A DNA stretch of 64,000 nucleotides from an uncultured Planococcus sp. (GTDB lineage Bacteria; Bacillota; Bacilli; Bacillales_A; Planococcaceae): NCBI GenBank assembly GCA_947493585.1, contig CANLRI010000001.1, positions 2,101,119 through 2,165,118 of the forward strand. Reading direction: 5' to 3'. Below, in pieces: positions 9,414-19,249 of the stretch (position 1 is the first letter of the stretch; every line of letters begins with the position of its first letter). Made by a program: the position numbers and the translations under genes. The notes beneath the pieces are model-generated. The model searched no databases. It saw nothing but the letters and a program-made list of their open reading frames with translations, and had not been told where the DNA came from.

Positions 9414-10564
9414 AAAAACACGCTGTCTTCATCTATTCAGAAGATCAATTGGGGTATAAATTTTCTGATACGCATCCGTTCAACCAAAAACGGCTCATTC
9501 TTACCATTGATTTGCTCAGGGAAATGGACGCTCTTCCAGAGGACTTGATTGTGCCTGCACGGACTGCAACAGATGAAGAACTATTGCTCGCTCACGACCA
9601 GCGCTATATCGACATCGTCAAAAAAGCGAGCCGCGGCGAGATTACGCCGGAAGCCGGAGAAGGATACGGCATCGGAACAGAAGATACGCCGATTTTCGAA
9701 AACATGCATGAAGCGAGTGCCCGGTTGGTCGGCGGCACATTGACAGCTGTTGACCAAGTAATGGAAGGTAAAGCCGAGCATGCTTTGAATCTCGGTGGCG
9801 GCTTGCACCACGGCTTTCGCGGTAAAGCATCCGGCTTTTGCATCTACAACGATAGTTCGGTCGCCATCCATTATTTGAAAGAGAAATACGGAGCGCGCGT
9901 GTTGTATATCGATACGGATGCCCACCACGGCGATGGTGTCCAATGGTGCTTCTACGATGATCCGGAAGTATGCACGGTATCGATCCACGAAACCGGCCGC
10001 TACCTATTCCCCGGCACCGGCAACATCAATGAGCGCGGCAGCGGCCAGGGCTACGGTACGTCATTTAACTTTCCAATCGACGCCTTTACAGAAGACGAAT
10101 CGTTTTTGGATATTTACCGGACTGCCATGCGTGAAATCGTCGAGCATTTCAAACCGGATGTGATTTTAAGCCAGAACGGCGCTGATGCACATTATTTGGA
10201 TCCCTTGACCCATTTGAGCAGTACAATGGAAATTTATCGTGAAATCCCGAAAATCGCCCATGAACTGGCGCATGAATTCTGCGACGGCAAGTGGATAGCG
10301 GTCGGTGGCGGCGGCTACGACATCTGGCGGGTCGTGCCGCGCGCCTGGTCGCTCCTGTGGATGGAAATGAACAGCCATCCCTTGCCGCACGGGAAGCTGC
10401 CTGAAGCATGGCTCAAGCGCTGGCAGCCCGAATCCCCAGTTCCTTTAATCGAGACATGGGAAGATCCGGAGAATATGTACAAGCCGATTCCACGGAAAGA
10501 GGAAATCACCGAAAAAAACCAGCAAATGCTCGATAAAGCGCTGTATATGATTCGCAATCAATAA
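9410..10564 (+). CDS. acuC: Histone deacetylase-like protein deacetylase AcuC
   Basis: 384 residues from the ATG that overlaps the acuB stop; an in-frame ATG at 9389 lies inside acuB and would add residues absent from the family. AcuC removes the acetyl group from AcsA and reactivates it. The zinc-dependent class I HDAC fold is evident: LGGGLHHGFRG, YIDTDAHHGDGVQW (Asp/His/Asp zinc and charge-relay residues), SQNGADAHYLDPL and GGGGYDIWRVVPRAW. Last gene of acuABC; a strong terminator follows. Confidence 0.95.
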   Translation: MKKHAVFIYSEDQLGYKFSDTHPFNQKRLILTIDLLREMDALPEDLIVPARTATDEELLLAHDQRYIDIVKKASRGEITPEAGEGYGIGTEDTPIFENMHEASARLVGGTLTAVDQVMEGKAEHALNLGGGLHHGFRGKASGFCIYNDSSVAIHYLKEKYGARVLYIDTDAHHGDGVQWCFYDDPEVCTVSIHETGRYLFPGTGNINERGSGQGYGTSFNFPIDAFTEDESFLDIYRTAMREIVEHFKPDVILSQNGADAHYLDPLTHLSSTMEIYREIPKIAHELAHEFCDGKWIAVGGGGYDIWRVVPRAWSLLWMEMNSHPLPHGKLPEAWLKRWQPESPVPLIETWEDPENMYKPIPRKEEITEKNQQMLDKALYMIRNQ

Positions 10565-10603
10565 ATCACGCATGTTTTAGTCGGAATATTCCGCGCTTTG
10601 GAC

Positions 10604-10657
10604 AAAAAAACCGCCCTTGCTTCAGGATTGAATTCAATCCCGTCGCAAGGGCGGTTT
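10604..10657. terminator. Bidirectional terminator between acuC and ccpA
   Basis: Outer arms AAAAAACCGCCCTTGC / GCAAGGGCGGTTTTTT enclose a second small palindrome, GGATTGAATTCAATCC. The genes on both sides converge here. Confidence 0.85.
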
Positions 10658-10684
10658 TTTGCTGGCTCAAAATTGTGTTCAGGC

Positions 10685-11683
10685 CTATTCGTGTTTCGTC
10701 GACTGACGCTCTTCGAGACGGTAAGGCAGTACAACTTGGTTTTCTTCGATTTCTTCGTTGTTCATGTATTTCGTCAACAAGCGCATTGATACCGCGCCGA
10801 TATCATAGAGCGGTAATGCTACAGCCGTCAACATCGGGCGTGCCATGCGGGCAAGCTTCGAATTTTCATAAGTGATGACTTCAACATCTTCTGGAATCCG
10901 TTTGCCGAGCGCCTCTACTTCATGAATGACACCGATCGACATTTCATCATTGCTGACAAAATATGCGGTCGGTTCAATCGATTTTAGTGTGCGGACTGCT
11001 TCTAGGCCTTCCTCGTATGTGTTGTTGCATTCGACAACCAGGCGCTCATCATAGTCGAGCCCTGCTTCTTGCAATGCATCCTGATAAGCTTTCAATTTAT
11101 GTTCGCGGTTGATTTCAGATGATAACGGACCTGAAATATAAGCGATTTTTTTATGCCCGCTGTCGATGAATTTTTTGACCGCTTCATAAGCTGCGGCATA
11201 ATAATCGATATTAACGGAAGCGATCGATGCTGTATCATCGATTGAACCCGCCAAGACGATCGGTGTCGGTGACCGCTCCATTTCCTTGCGCAATTCATCC
11301 GAAATGACATCGCTCATGAAGACGATGCCATCCACTTGCTTGCCAAGCATCGTTTCAAGCAATTGAAGCTCTTTGTTCGGATTTTGATCGGAATTCGACA
11401 AGATGATGTTGTAGCGATACATCGTCGCGATATCTTCAATACCCCGTGCCAGTTCAGAATACGTGCTATTGGATATATCGGGTAAAATGACGCCGACCGT
11501 TGTTGTCTTCTTGCTCGCCAATCCACGAGCTACGGCATTCGGACGATAGCCGAGTTCTTCGATCACTTTCAGTACTTTTTTTCTTGTGGCTGGTTTTACA
11601 TTCTGGTTGCCATTCACTACCCGGGATACGGTAGCCATGGAAACATTTGCCTCACGTGCCACATCATAAATCGTAACGGTCAT
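10685..11683 (-). CDS. ccpA: Catabolite control protein A (LacI family)
   Basis: 332 residues. Master regulator of carbon catabolite control: with HPr-Ser46-P it binds cre sites. The N-terminal LacI helix-turn-helix reads [22 protein letters not shown], followed by the hinge region ([12 protein letters not shown]) and a periplasmic-binding-like effector domain ([22 protein letters not shown]). ATG 11683 with AGGAGGG upstream. The position beside acsA/acuABC matches B. subtilis, where CcpA controls these genes; I found no convincing cre between acsA and acuA here. Confidence 0.95.
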   Translation of the reverse strand: MTVTIYDVAREANVSMATVSRVVNGNQNVKPATRKKVLKVIEELGYRPNAVARGLASKKTTTVGVILPDISNSTYSELARGIEDIATMYRYNIILSNSDQNPNKELQLLETMLGKQVDGIVFMSDVISDELRKEMERSPTPIVLAGSIDDTASIASVNIDYYAAAYEAVKKFIDSGHKKIAYISGPLSSEINREHKLKAYQDALQEAGLDYDERLVVECNNTYEEGLEAVRTLKSIEPTAYFVSNDEMSIGVIHEVEALGKRIPEDVEVITYENSKLARMARPMLTAVALPLYDIGAVSMRLLTKYMNNEEIEENQVVLPYRLEERQSTKHE

Positions 11684-11714
11684 TTTGCGCCCTCCTGTTC
11701 CATTCTTTCATTCA

Positions 11715-11744
11715 ATGATACGATAACCGCTTTATGAATATCAA
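11715..11744 (-). promoter_or_regulatory. Candidate ccpA promoter
   Basis: TTGATA (11739-11744), 18 bases, TATCAT (11715-11720) on the minus strand, about 30 bases before the ccpA start. Confidence 0.5.
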
Positions 11745-11848
11745 CTCTTATTATGTAATGCGGCAGTTGTTAGCTGGAAAGTTCATGAAACTGTCCATCT
11801 TATAGCCCTTATTTCATCACTTTTTTCAACGGCGGCCTTTTAAAACAC

Positions 11849-11875
11849 AAAAAAGCCGGAACGAGTCCGGCTTTT
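11849..11875 (-). terminator. aroA terminator
   Basis: AAAAGCCGGA, loop, TCCGGCTTTTTT on the minus strand, directly after the stop codon. Confidence 0.85.
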
Positions 11876-11877
11876 GC

Positions 11878-12963
11878 TCATACTTTCAATTCGTACTGCT
11901 TCATGAATTTCATCAATGAATCGTAGTATTCATCGAATTGCGGCAAACTCATTTGCTGTTGGGCGTCAGAAAGTGCAACTGCAGGATCCGGGTGGACCTC
12001 TGCCATCACGCCGTCAGCTCCGATAGCGATAGCTGCCTTAGCTGCAGGCAATAGCAAATCACGACGTCCTGTAGAATGCGTAACATCTACAAAGACCGGC
12101 AAATGCGTTTCTTGCTTCAAGATTGGCACAGCGGAAATATCAAGCGTATTACGCGTTGCTTTTTCGTATGTGCGGATGCCACGCTCGCAAAGGATGATCT
12201 GGTCATTTCCGTTAGCGATAATGTATTCAGCTGCTTTGATGAACTCATCAACCGTAGCAGACATGCCGCGCTTTAGGAGCACCGGTTTGTTGATCTGCCC
12301 AACCGCTTTCAATAGTTCGAAGTTCTGCATGTTACGGGCGCCGACTTGAACGACGTCCAAGTAATCCAATGCTTCTTCGAGATGATGCGGTGTCACGATT
12401 TCAGTCACAACGCCAAGCTTGTATTGATCAGCTGCTTTTTTCAGCATTTTCAAGCCTTCTAAGCCTAGTCCTTGGAAATCATATGGCGATGTACGCGGCT
12501 TGTATGCCCCGCCTCGGATCAATTTCAATCCTTTTTCACTGATAGCTTGTGCCACTTGGTCAACTTGTTCTTGTGACTCAACAGCACATGGGCCGAAGAT
12601 GAACGATGGCGTGCCTTCGCCGATGTTCTCGCCATTGACGGAAACGATCGTATCTTCCGCTTTTTTCTTACGGGAGACAAGAAGTGCTTTACGGCTATCC
12701 TCTTCTTGCATATCGAGTGCTGATTTGAAGATTTCCTTAAAGATATGATCGACCGTTTTTTGATCAAGCGGCCCATTGTTATTGTCTTTCAAAAGATTCA
12801 GCATGTGGCGCTCGCGTAATGGATCGTACTTCGTAGCACCTTGCTTTTCTTTGATTTTCCCGATCTCTTGGATCACGGAAGCTCTCTCGTTGATAAGAGA
12901 AAGAATTTGCAGGTTTACTGCATCCACTTGTTCTCTAAGCTGTTCCAATTCTGTCTGACTCAT
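11878..12963 (-). CDS. aroA: Bifunctional chorismate mutase / DAHP synthase
   Basis: 361 residues. An AroQ-type chorismate mutase domain (~1-90, [20 protein letters not shown]) is fused to a DAHP synthase barrel (~100-361), which joins PEP and erythrose 4-phosphate in the first step of the shikimate pathway. Barrel motifs: [65 protein letters not shown] and AEVHPDP. In B. subtilis the mutase domain gives feedback inhibition by chorismate or prephenate. Monocistronic between its own promoter region and terminator. Confidence 0.96.
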   Translation of the reverse strand: MSQTELEQLREQVDAVNLQILSLINERASVIQEIGKIKEKQGATKYDPLRERHMLNLLKDNNNGPLDQKTVDHIFKEIFKSALDMQEEDSRKALLVSRKKKAEDTIVSVNGENIGEGTPSFIFGPCAVESQEQVDQVAQAISEKGLKLIRGGAYKPRTSPYDFQGLGLEGLKMLKKAADQYKLGVVTEIVTPHHLEEALDYLDVVQVGARNMQNFELLKAVGQINKPVLLKRGMSATVDEFIKAAEYIIANGNDQIILCERGIRTYEKATRNTLDISAVPILKQETHLPVFVDVTHSTGRRDLLLPAAKAAIAIGADGVMAEVHPDPAVALSDAQQQMSLPQFDEYYDSLMKFMKQYELKV

Positions 12964-13023
12964 TCTCCACTTCCCCTTTCAAGAGTGACGCTATAATAGC
13001 TGTCATATTAACACGATATGACC

Positions 13024-13051
13024 ATTATAAGCAAACTATTCAGCAAAGTCA
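13024..13051 (-). promoter_or_regulatory. Candidate aroA promoter
   Basis: TATAAT (13024-13029) with TGACTT 16 bases upstream on the minus strand, about 60 bases before the aroA start. Confidence 0.4.
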
Positions 13052-13161
13052 CGAAATATGTTTAGTGATTCAACGCGCTAAAGCGTTTTCATCGAGCAAT
13101 CTTTCTTAAAAACGCAGTGATAGTGCAGATTAAGAGCCTATAAGAATTTTTTTGCGCATAG

Positions 13162-13190
13162 AAAAAACGGATGGAACTAGTCCATCCGCA
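13162..13190 (-). terminator. Terminator of the ytxGHJ operon
   Basis: GCGGATGGA / TCCATCCG stem with a TTTTTT run on the minus strand, after ytxJ. Confidence 0.8.
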
Positions 13191-13211
13191 TTTCATCGTT
13201 ACGATGTTCAG

Positions 13212-13541
13212 TTAAGCAATAAATGCTTCCATCGCTTTGCTCTTGATTTTATTATGGCTGGCATGCCAGTCAACTTGCTCGCTGGCAAAATGGAAGAGTT
13301 GAGGCGATTCATGGCGAACCCCTGTTATTTCCTCGATGGCCGTAGAAAGCTCTTTATCTTCCTGGACGACCAGATAAAGGAATAATTGATGGGGATGCAA
13401 TGATGCATACTGTGAATATTCTTTCCATGCGCCTGCTGAGACCGGGCAAGTGCTGCTATGTTTCAACAGCCAATAATGCTGTTCATTGCCGACCGCTTGC
13501 TTAAGCTCATCCAAGTTTCTCACATGTACGAAGTTTTCCAT
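13212..13541 (-). CDS. ytxJ: Monothiol bacilliredoxin-like protein YtxJ (BrxC family)
   Basis: 109 residues. Thioredoxin-like fold with the single-cysteine motif TCPVSAGAW near residue 37, matching the TCPxS motif of YtxJ/BrxC, which acts in bacillithiol redox recycling. ATG 13541 has GGGAGCGG at good spacing; a longer reading from TTG 13556 overlaps that site. Third gene of ytxGHJ and co-transcribed from the SigB-like promoter before ytxG. Confidence 0.88.
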   Translation of the reverse strand: MENFVHVRNLDELKQAVGNEQHYWLLKHSSTCPVSAGAWKEYSQYASLHPHQLFLYLVVQEDKELSTAIEEITGVRHESPQLFHFASEQVDWHASHNKIKSKAMEAFIA

Positions 13542-13558
13542 TTCAACCGCTCCCAAAA

Positions 13559-14368
13559 TTAATTCTTTTTGTTCTGATTGCTTTGTGGATTTGAAGATCC
13601 CTTTGCATTCGAGGATCCTTGTGAATTAGAAGACCCTTTAGCATTCGAAGAACCTTGTGATGATGCAGAGCCTTTAGCGTTCGAAGAAGATTTTGCATCA
13701 GTTGAACCTTGAAGGCTTGCAGAAGCATTCGTTGCTGCTGATGTTTTCGAATCGTTATGGCTTGATTTGTTTTCTTCTTTCACTTCTTCAACTGCTTCTT
13801 TCAAAGCATTGGCTGTCGATGTAAACGCATCGTTTCCTGCTTTGTTGCCGTTATCGACTTTGTTTTGTACTGTCTCGAGCAACTCGACGCTTTCTTCACC
13901 TTCAGAAGAAGCCGTGCCGTCATCCATTGGAGAATTGTTGCCTTTCATATTCTTCACTTTATCGACCACTTTTGTCGATTGCTCTTTTAGTTGCTGTGTG
14001 AAGCCAGGGCCATCATTTGAATCGCTAGAGTCTTTCGATTGCTGCGCTTTTTCTTTAATCGTCGTTGCTTGCGTCTTCAAGTCTGCCTGTAGCTCTTTCC
14101 CAGCTTTAGGCGCGAAGAACAATGCTGCCGCCGCTCCCACAAGACCGCCAACAATCATGCCTGTCAAGAAGCCAGATCCGCCATTCGATTCTTCGTAATC
14201 GTATAGGTCGTCATAGCGGCTTGATGAACCGTAGGATTGCGGTACATATTGGCTTTGTTCATATTGTCCGCCTTGGTCACTGTATTTGCCGCCTTGTGTA
14301 TAATACTCGCCGTTGTACTGAGATTCATTATAATCAGGTTTCGAATACGTATTTTTGTTTTTTCCCAT
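13559..14368 (-). CDS. ytxH: General stress protein YtxH with Ser/Asn/Gly repeat tail
   Basis: About 269 residues from ATG 14368, which has GGAGG eight bases upstream; a longer open frame to 14569 overlaps ytxG and lacks a ribosome site. It has a Tyr/Gln-rich N-terminus, one membrane segment (GFLTGMIVGGLVGAAAALFFAPKAG split over ~80-105, the YtxH domain), then a charged helical part. The tail is built of AKGSSNSQGSS-type repeats, much longer than the ~150-residue B. subtilis YtxH. Function unknown beyond general stress; probably membrane-anchored. Confidence 0.85.
   Translation of the reverse strand: MGKNKNTYSKPDYNESQYNGEYYTQGGKYSDQGGQYEQSQYVPQSYGSSSRYDDLYDYEESNGGSGFLTGMIVGGLVGAAAALFFAPKAGKELQADLKTQATTIKEKAQQSKDSSDSNDGPGFTQQLKEQSTKVVDKVKNMKGNNSPMDDGTASSEGEESVELLETVQNKVDNGNKAGNDAFTSTANALKEAVEEVKEENKSSHNDSKTSAATNASASLQGSTDAKSSSNAKGSASSQGSSNAKGSSNSQGSSNAKGSSNPQSNQNKKN
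13570..13690 (-). repeat. Tandem Ser/Asn/Ala-Lys-Gly codon repeats in the ytxH tail
   Basis: At least three imperfect 12-residue units (NAKGS, then Ser/Gln/Gly-rich) end the protein. The DNA repeats are degenerate, pointing to old slippage expansion. Confidence 0.7.
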
Positions 14369-14393
14369 TGTCCATTCCTCCATTGTGTTGGTA

Positions 14394-14888
14394 TTAATAC
14401 TGGTCGCTGCTGCCTGGCAATTTCTTCTGTCCAGAAACCGGCGTGTATTGCTCTGTGCTGCGAGTTTGGTATACTTTGCGTTCTTTCCATTTATCCGCAA
14501 TTCCCATTGCAACATTGCTCCATTGGACCACTTGAGCAATTTTGTCTTCATTCTGCTCGACTTGCACACCCACGCGTGATGTGATGTGGCGTACTGTAGA
14601 ATTCAAATCTGTTACAGAGTTTCCGACGCCTTTGACCGCATCGACGACACCATTCAATTTTTCCGATTTGACGGTGATGTCTTCAGCAAGTTCATTCGTC
14701 TTGTGCAGTAAGTTCGTTGTCTCCAACGTGACTCCTTGCAATTGGTTCTCCAGCCCTGAAACAGTTCCGGAAACTTCTTTTAATGTGTTCTTAAGTGAGT
14801 TCAAAGTCATCGCCAACGCTACGCATAGAATTAAAAATCCAACAGCAGCAACAATCGCGGCAATGTAAAGCAAGATTGACCAATCCAT
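14394..14888 (-). CDS. ytxG: General stress protein YtxG (DUF948)
   Basis: 164 residues. One N-terminal membrane segment (~4-28, ILLYIAAIVAAVGFLILC) is followed by a heptad-rich coiled coil (LKNTLKEVSGTVSGLENQL..., to ~120). This is the DUF948 layout. AAGGAGG precedes the ATG at ideal spacing. First gene of ytxGHJ, SigB-dependent in B. subtilis; the matching promoter is visible here. Molecular role unknown. Confidence 0.88.
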   Translation of the reverse strand: MDWSILLYIAAIVAAVGFLILCVALAMTLNSLKNTLKEVSGTVSGLENQLQGVTLETTNLLHKTNELAEDITVKSEKLNGVVDAVKGVGNSVTDLNSTVRHITSRVGVQVEQNEDKIAQVVQWSNVAMGIADKWKERKVYQTRSTEQYTPVSGQKKLPGSSDQY

Positions 14889-14933
14889 TCTGTTTCCTCC
14901 TTCGGTTTAGGTAAATTTCGTATACCTGTTTTC

Positions 14934-14958
14934 TACCCTGCCCTAGATGGGTTTAAAC
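14934..14958 (-). promoter_or_regulatory. SigB promoter of ytxGHJ
   Basis: GTTTAA (14953-14958) and GGGTAG (14934-14939) with a 13-base spacer on the minus strand, about 45 bases before ytxG. Near-consensus sigma-B promoter. Confidence 0.75.
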
Positions 14959-15051
14959 ACGCCTCTATTATTATTCGGCAAAAGCTTTTAAATACCTGCA
15001 CGCACAACTTAAGATTTTCGTTTTTGTCTGCCGTTTTTTATTTCCCTAGAA

Positions 15052-15087
15052 AAAAGCCTAACCATAAGTAATGGTTAGGCTTTTTTC
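15052..15087 (-). terminator. murC terminator containing the stop codon
   Basis: AAAAAAGCCTAACCAT / ATGGTTAGGCTTTTTT. The TAA stop of murC lies in the 5' arm of the stem. Confidence 0.88.
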
Positions 15088-16388
15088 GGCATTGCTAAAA
15101 CTTCTTCGTATGCTTGCTGGAATTTCGTTACATCTCCAGCTCCCATGAAAAGATATACCGCATTATTGTGGACAGCCAGTTTTTTGACATCTTCCAATTG
15201 GAGGAGCTGGCTGCCTTCGATTTTTTCCTGAAGGTCGCGAATTGTTAAAGTACCCGCTTCTTCTCTAGCAGAACCGAAAATATCGCATAGATACACATGA
15301 TCCGCTTCTTGCAGGCAATCAGCAAATTCCTGAAGGAAGGTTTGCGTCCGGCTGAATGTGTGCGGCTGGAAAATCGCAATCAGTTCACGGTCCGGATACT
15401 TCTGGCTCGCTGATTGCAAAGTAGCGCGGATTTCGGTTGGATGATGGGCATAATCATCGATCAATACGCGATCATTGATGACCGTCTCCGTAAAGCGGCG
15501 TTTGACGCCTTCATAGCTGACAAATTGGCGCTGGATGATATCCGCCGGAATGCTTTCATATTGGCATAGTGAAATGACAGCGAGTGCATTCAGCACAGCA
15601 TGATCGCCAAACATCGGAATGGTGAATGTATGGAAGAATTCGTTGCGGATAACGACATCAAACGTCGTGCCTTCTGTCGTTTTGACAATATTGCGCGCCT
15701 GGAAATCATTTTCTTCGCCGAACCCGTAATATACAACCGGCACCGGCGCTTGGATCTGCTGCAAGTATTCGTCGTCTCCACACGCGATGATGCACTTCTT
15801 CACTTGCTGCGCCATTTCCTGGAACGCCTTGAAGACATCGTCGATGCTGCCGAAATAATCGGGATGATCGAAATCAATATTGGTCATGATCGCATAATCT
15901 GGGTGATACGCCAAAAAGTGACGGCGGTATTCGCATGCTTCCGCAACAAAGAAATGGGAGTCTTCCTGACCCGATCCCGTGCCATCGCCGATTAGGTAAG
16001 AAACTGGCTTATAGCCATTCAGCACATGCGCCATGAGACCTGTCGTCGACGTTTTTCCGTGTGCGCCGGTAATTGCGACCGAAACGTATTGCTTCATCAA
16101 ATCGCCAAGGAATTGATGATACCGGATGATGGTCGCACCGCTTTCACGGGCTTTAACCAGCTCTGGGTGTTCGTCGTTAAAGGCATTCCCGGCGACGATC
16201 GTCATATCCTGCGAAATGTTTTCGGGATCGAAAGGCAAAATGGTGATGCCTCTCTCCCGCAGCCGTTCTTCCGTGAAGAAATGCTGCGCGATATCAGAGC
16301 CTTGTACTGACTCGCCCATATCATGCATGATTTGGGCCAGCGCGCTCATGCCAGAGCCTTTAATGCCCGTAAAATGTAATACTGTCAT
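15075..16388 (-). CDS. murC: UDP-N-acetylmuramate-L-alanine ligase
   Basis: 437 residues. Adds L-Ala to UDP-MurNAc, the first amino acid of the peptidoglycan stem peptide. N-terminal UDP-binding domain ([21 protein letters not shown]), ATP-binding loop [10 protein letters not shown] (108-117), then [24 protein letters not shown] and [10 protein letters not shown] of the central and C-terminal Mur ligase domains. AGGAGG precedes the ATG. Monocistronic; neighbour of sftA as in Bacillus. Confidence 0.97.
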   Translation of the reverse strand: MTVLHFTGIKGSGMSALAQIMHDMGESVQGSDIAQHFFTEERLRERGITILPFDPENISQDMTIVAGNAFNDEHPELVKARESGATIIRYHQFLGDLMKQYVSVAITGAHGKTSTTGLMAHVLNGYKPVSYLIGDGTGSGQEDSHFFVAEACEYRRHFLAYHPDYAIMTNIDFDHPDYFGSIDDVFKAFQEMAQQVKKCIIACGDDEYLQQIQAPVPVVYYGFGEENDFQARNIVKTTEGTTFDVVIRNEFFHTFTIPMFGDHAVLNALAVISLCQYESIPADIIQRQFVSYEGVKRRFTETVINDRVLIDDYAHHPTEIRATLQSASQKYPDRELIAIFQPHTFSRTQTFLQEFADCLQEADHVYLCDIFGSAREEAGTLTIRDLQEKIEGSQLLQLEDVKKLAVHNNAVYLFMGAGDVTKFQQAYEEVLAMPKKA

Positions 16389-16474
16389 AAATGAACCTCC
16401 TGTGGGAGTGGAAAATTAGTCTAGTCAAACCGCCTATGCGGAATCAATAGCTGGGGGTTTTTCACAATGCTCCG

Positions 16475-16483
16475 ATTATATCA
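16475..16483 (-). promoter_or_regulatory. Extended -10 promoter of murC
   Basis: TGATATAAT on the minus strand (TGn plus TATAAT). No good -35, as usual for extended -10 promoters. An inverted repeat TTCGG-N5-CCGAA (16489-16503) lies just upstream. Confidence 0.5.
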
Positions 16484-16541
16484 CAAAGTTCGGACGCACC
16501 GAAATAATCAATAATTCCTGAAATTTTGGCGCTGACTAGGT

Positions 16542-19247
16542 TCAACGGAACACTTCTTCGATGTCGCTTTCCGTAATTAGCACCGTTCTCGCTTTGCTGC
16601 CGTTCTGTTCAGAGATGAATCCGTACTCTTCGATCAGGTCCATCAAACGCGCGGCACGGTTATAGCCGATATGAAATTTCCGCTGCAATAGCGAAGTCGA
16701 TGCGCTTCCTTGTGACATGATGAAACGACATGCTTCCTCGAACAAATCATCCTGTTCGGAAGGCGATTGGCTGCGCTGGATCAGTTCCTCTTCTTTGAAA
16801 ATATAATCAGGTTCGCCTTGTGCACGGACATGGGCGATGACTTTTTCGATTTCATCATCCGTTACAAATGTTCCTTGCAAGCGGTTTGGCGCGGACATGC
16901 CGTTTCCTAAATACAGCATGTCACCTCGCCCAAGCAAACGCTCTGCCCCTTGAGTGTCCAAGATTGTCCGGCTGTCGACTTGAGACGAGACCGAAAAGGC
17001 GATGCGCGTTGGAATATTGGATTTGATCAAACCGGTAATGACATCCACTGATGGGCGCTGCGTGGCGATCACTAAATGGATTCCGCATGCGCGTGCTTTT
17101 TGGGCAATACGGCAAATGGAGTCTTCTACATCTGAAGGCGACATCATCATCAAATCGGCCAGTTCGTCGATGACGATCAGGATATAAGGCAGATGCTGTG
17201 CCGGCTGCCCTTTGACATCGACCATTTTATTGTAACGATCCAAATCGCGGACCCCTGTATGGGCAAACAATTGATAACGGCGTTCCATTTCTTCCACTGC
17301 CCATTTCAAGGATGCAGTCGCTGCTTTGACGTCCGTAATGACCGGGCTGATCAAATGCGGAATATGGTTATACGGTGCCAGTTCGACCATTTTTGGGTCA
17401 ATCAACAGCATTTTCAAATCGCGCGGTGATGACTGGTACAGCAGGCTGATGAGCAGCGAGTTGATGCATACGCTTTTCCCGGACCCTGTTGCGCCCGCGA
17501 TCAAGCCATGTGGCATTTTGCGTAAATCAAGTGTAACCGGTTTTCCAGCAAGGTCGAGGCCGAGAGCCGCTTCAAGCGGTGAATCCGATGCCTTGAAGTT
17601 CGGGCTCCCGATGACTTCCGATAAGCGCACTGCACGGCTTTGACGGTTCGGGATTTCGATTCCTATAGAGCTTTTTCCGGGAATAGGCGCCTGAATGCGG
17701 ATATCTCGTGCCGCAAGCGCCAATTTCAAGTCGTCAGCCAAGTTGCGGATTTTGCTTACTTTTATTCCCTGCGCTACACGCAGCTCAAAGCGGGTGACGG
17801 CTGGTCCTTGAACCGTTCCGACAATCTCCGCCTTGATCTGGAAATGGGACAAAGCCTCTACAAGGCGTTCGCCTTGTTCTCCCATCCACGTTTCATCTTT
17901 TAAATCGTTCTCAGGCTCAAGAAGATACTCATGCCCTGGCAATTGGTAGCCAGCATAGCTTTTTTCATCACGATCTGCTGGTTTAGTTGCGGTTTCCTCT
18001 ATTAATGCCGTTTTTTTTTCCGCTGTCGGTGTTTGCGGCTGTTTCGGCAGACGCTCTTTATCCGATTTCAGCATTAACACATTGAATGGCACGGTTCGTT
18101 CTTTTTTGCCCATGTCCTGTGTTTTCGCTTGCGGCAATACCGGTTTCGGCTCCGGGTTATGTACATGATCTTCACTTTTTGTTTCTGGCTGTGGGCTTTG
18201 CGGCGTTTCTGCAAGGGTTTCTGTTTCCATTACAGGCTGTTCGGCAAATATCGGCGACCCGCCTTTACCCGTATCTTCCCCATGAATTTCCTCATACACT
18301 TCAGCACTGGCCGTCTCCGCCACTTCTTTCGATGGCTGTTGTTGATCAGTTGTGCGGTAAACGGTCACTTCCGCTTGTTCAGGTTGTTCTTCAAGTTGTT
18401 GCTGAGGCATTTTTTCAGTCGGTTGTTCTTCAAGTTGTTGCTGAGGCATTTTTTCAGTCGTTTGTTCAGTCGTTTGTTCAGCTTTTTGGTTTTTTGGCAA
18501 TAAGTCCTGGAGGCTGCGATCTGCCCATTCATACTGGGGTTCAGGCTTTTTTTCCGGTTGCTGATCTTCTGTCGCTTCTACTTTTTCAAATGTTGTTTCA
18601 GTGATAGCTGCAGTTTCTGGAGCTTGCTCATTGCGTTCTACAGGCTTATATACCGTTGTTTCCAAATTAGAACCTGTTTTTTTTGACTGCGGCAAGCGGT
18701 CATCGCTTTTTTTGTACAGTTCCTGCAGGCTGCGCTGGGACCAATCGTTCTTGCGTTCAAGCTCTGCTTTCTTTTTCGCTTCCTGTTCCAATAATTCATC
18801 GATTGGCGTAGGGCGGTCGGTGAATCCATGCACAGGGGAAGCTACACGCGTTGGCTGGAAGCGCCGCGTCGTGTTGCCTGGAAGGTCAAGGCCTTGCGCT
18901 TCAGCCGTTTTTGGCACATGGGGACGTTTTTTCTTATTGCGCCCTGCATTTGGTTTCGGCAATTTCCCGCTCGGTTCCAAAGCATCGAGTTCATAAGTCT
19001 TTTCTTCCGTCGCTTTTAAAGGAACATCAACACGCGGCTTGTCTTCCCGCCGTTCAGGTTTGCGGTTTTCCACAGGCAAGCCTTTTGCTTCTTCGTCGGA
19101 AATGAGCGGAAACCGGAATGGCGCCGGCTTGCTGTCCTTAGGTTTCGGCTCGACATGCTGTGTTTCTTCACTGCGCACGAATGGCTTTTCTTCTGTTTCC
19201 GTGTCTTCTGAGAACATTTTATTCCACATATTTTTCATCCAGCTCAT
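16542..19247 (-). CDS. sftA: Soluble FtsK/SpoIIIE-family DNA translocase SftA
   Basis: 901 residues. Hexameric ATP-driven DNA pump that clears chromosome DNA from the division septum. There are no membrane segments, which separates SftA from SpoIIIE. Residues ~1-440 are a Pro/Glu/Gln/Lys-rich linker with a 13-residue tandem duplication. The motor has Walker A GATGSGKS near 585-592 and Walker B LIVIDELADLMM, then RPSVDVITGLIKSNIPTRIAF. The C-terminus is a winged-helix gamma domain (LLQRKFHIGYNRAARLMD) that reads polar DNA signals. Last gene of the ytpP-ytpQ-ytpR-sftA run. Confidence 0.95.
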   Translation of the reverse strand: MSWMKNMWNKMFSEDTETEEKPFVRSEETQHVEPKPKDSKPAPFRFPLISDEEAKGLPVENRKPERREDKPRVDVPLKATEEKTYELDALEPSGKLPKPNAGRNKKKRPHVPKTAEAQGLDLPGNTTRRFQPTRVASPVHGFTDRPTPIDELLEQEAKKKAELERKNDWSQRSLQELYKKSDDRLPQSKKTGSNLETTVYKPVERNEQAPETAAITETTFEKVEATEDQQPEKKPEPQYEWADRSLQDLLPKNQKAEQTTEQTTEKMPQQQLEEQPTEKMPQQQLEEQPEQAEVTVYRTTDQQQPSKEVAETASAEVYEEIHGEDTGKGGSPIFAEQPVMETETLAETPQSPQPETKSEDHVHNPEPKPVLPQAKTQDMGKKERTVPFNVLMLKSDKERLPKQPQTPTAEKKTALIEETATKPADRDEKSYAGYQLPGHEYLLEPENDLKDETWMGEQGERLVEALSHFQIKAEIVGTVQGPAVTRFELRVAQGIKVSKIRNLADDLKLALAARDIRIQAPIPGKSSIGIEIPNRQSRAVRLSEVIGSPNFKASDSPLEAALGLDLAGKPVTLDLRKMPHGLIAGATGSGKSVCINSLLISLLYQSSPRDLKMLLIDPKMVELAPYNHIPHLISPVITDVKAATASLKWAVEEMERRYQLFAHTGVRDLDRYNKMVDVKGQPAQHLPYILIVIDELADLMMMSPSDVEDSICRIAQKARACGIHLVIATQRPSVDVITGLIKSNIPTRIAFSVSSQVDSRTILDTQGAERLLGRGDMLYLGNGMSAPNRLQGTFVTDDEIEKVIAHVRAQGEPDYIFKEEELIQRSQSPSEQDDLFEEACRFIMSQGSASTSLLQRKFHIGYNRAARLMDLIEEYGFISEQNGSKARTVLITESDIEEVFR
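18382..18459. repeat. Perfect 39-bp tandem duplication inside sftA
   Basis: Two identical 39-base units (18382-18420 and 18421-18459), in frame, encode two copies of a 13-residue unit containing TEKMPQQQLEEQP in the linker. Shorter CAGTCGTTTGTT slippage repeats follow. Confidence 0.95.
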
Positions 19248-19249
19248 CG

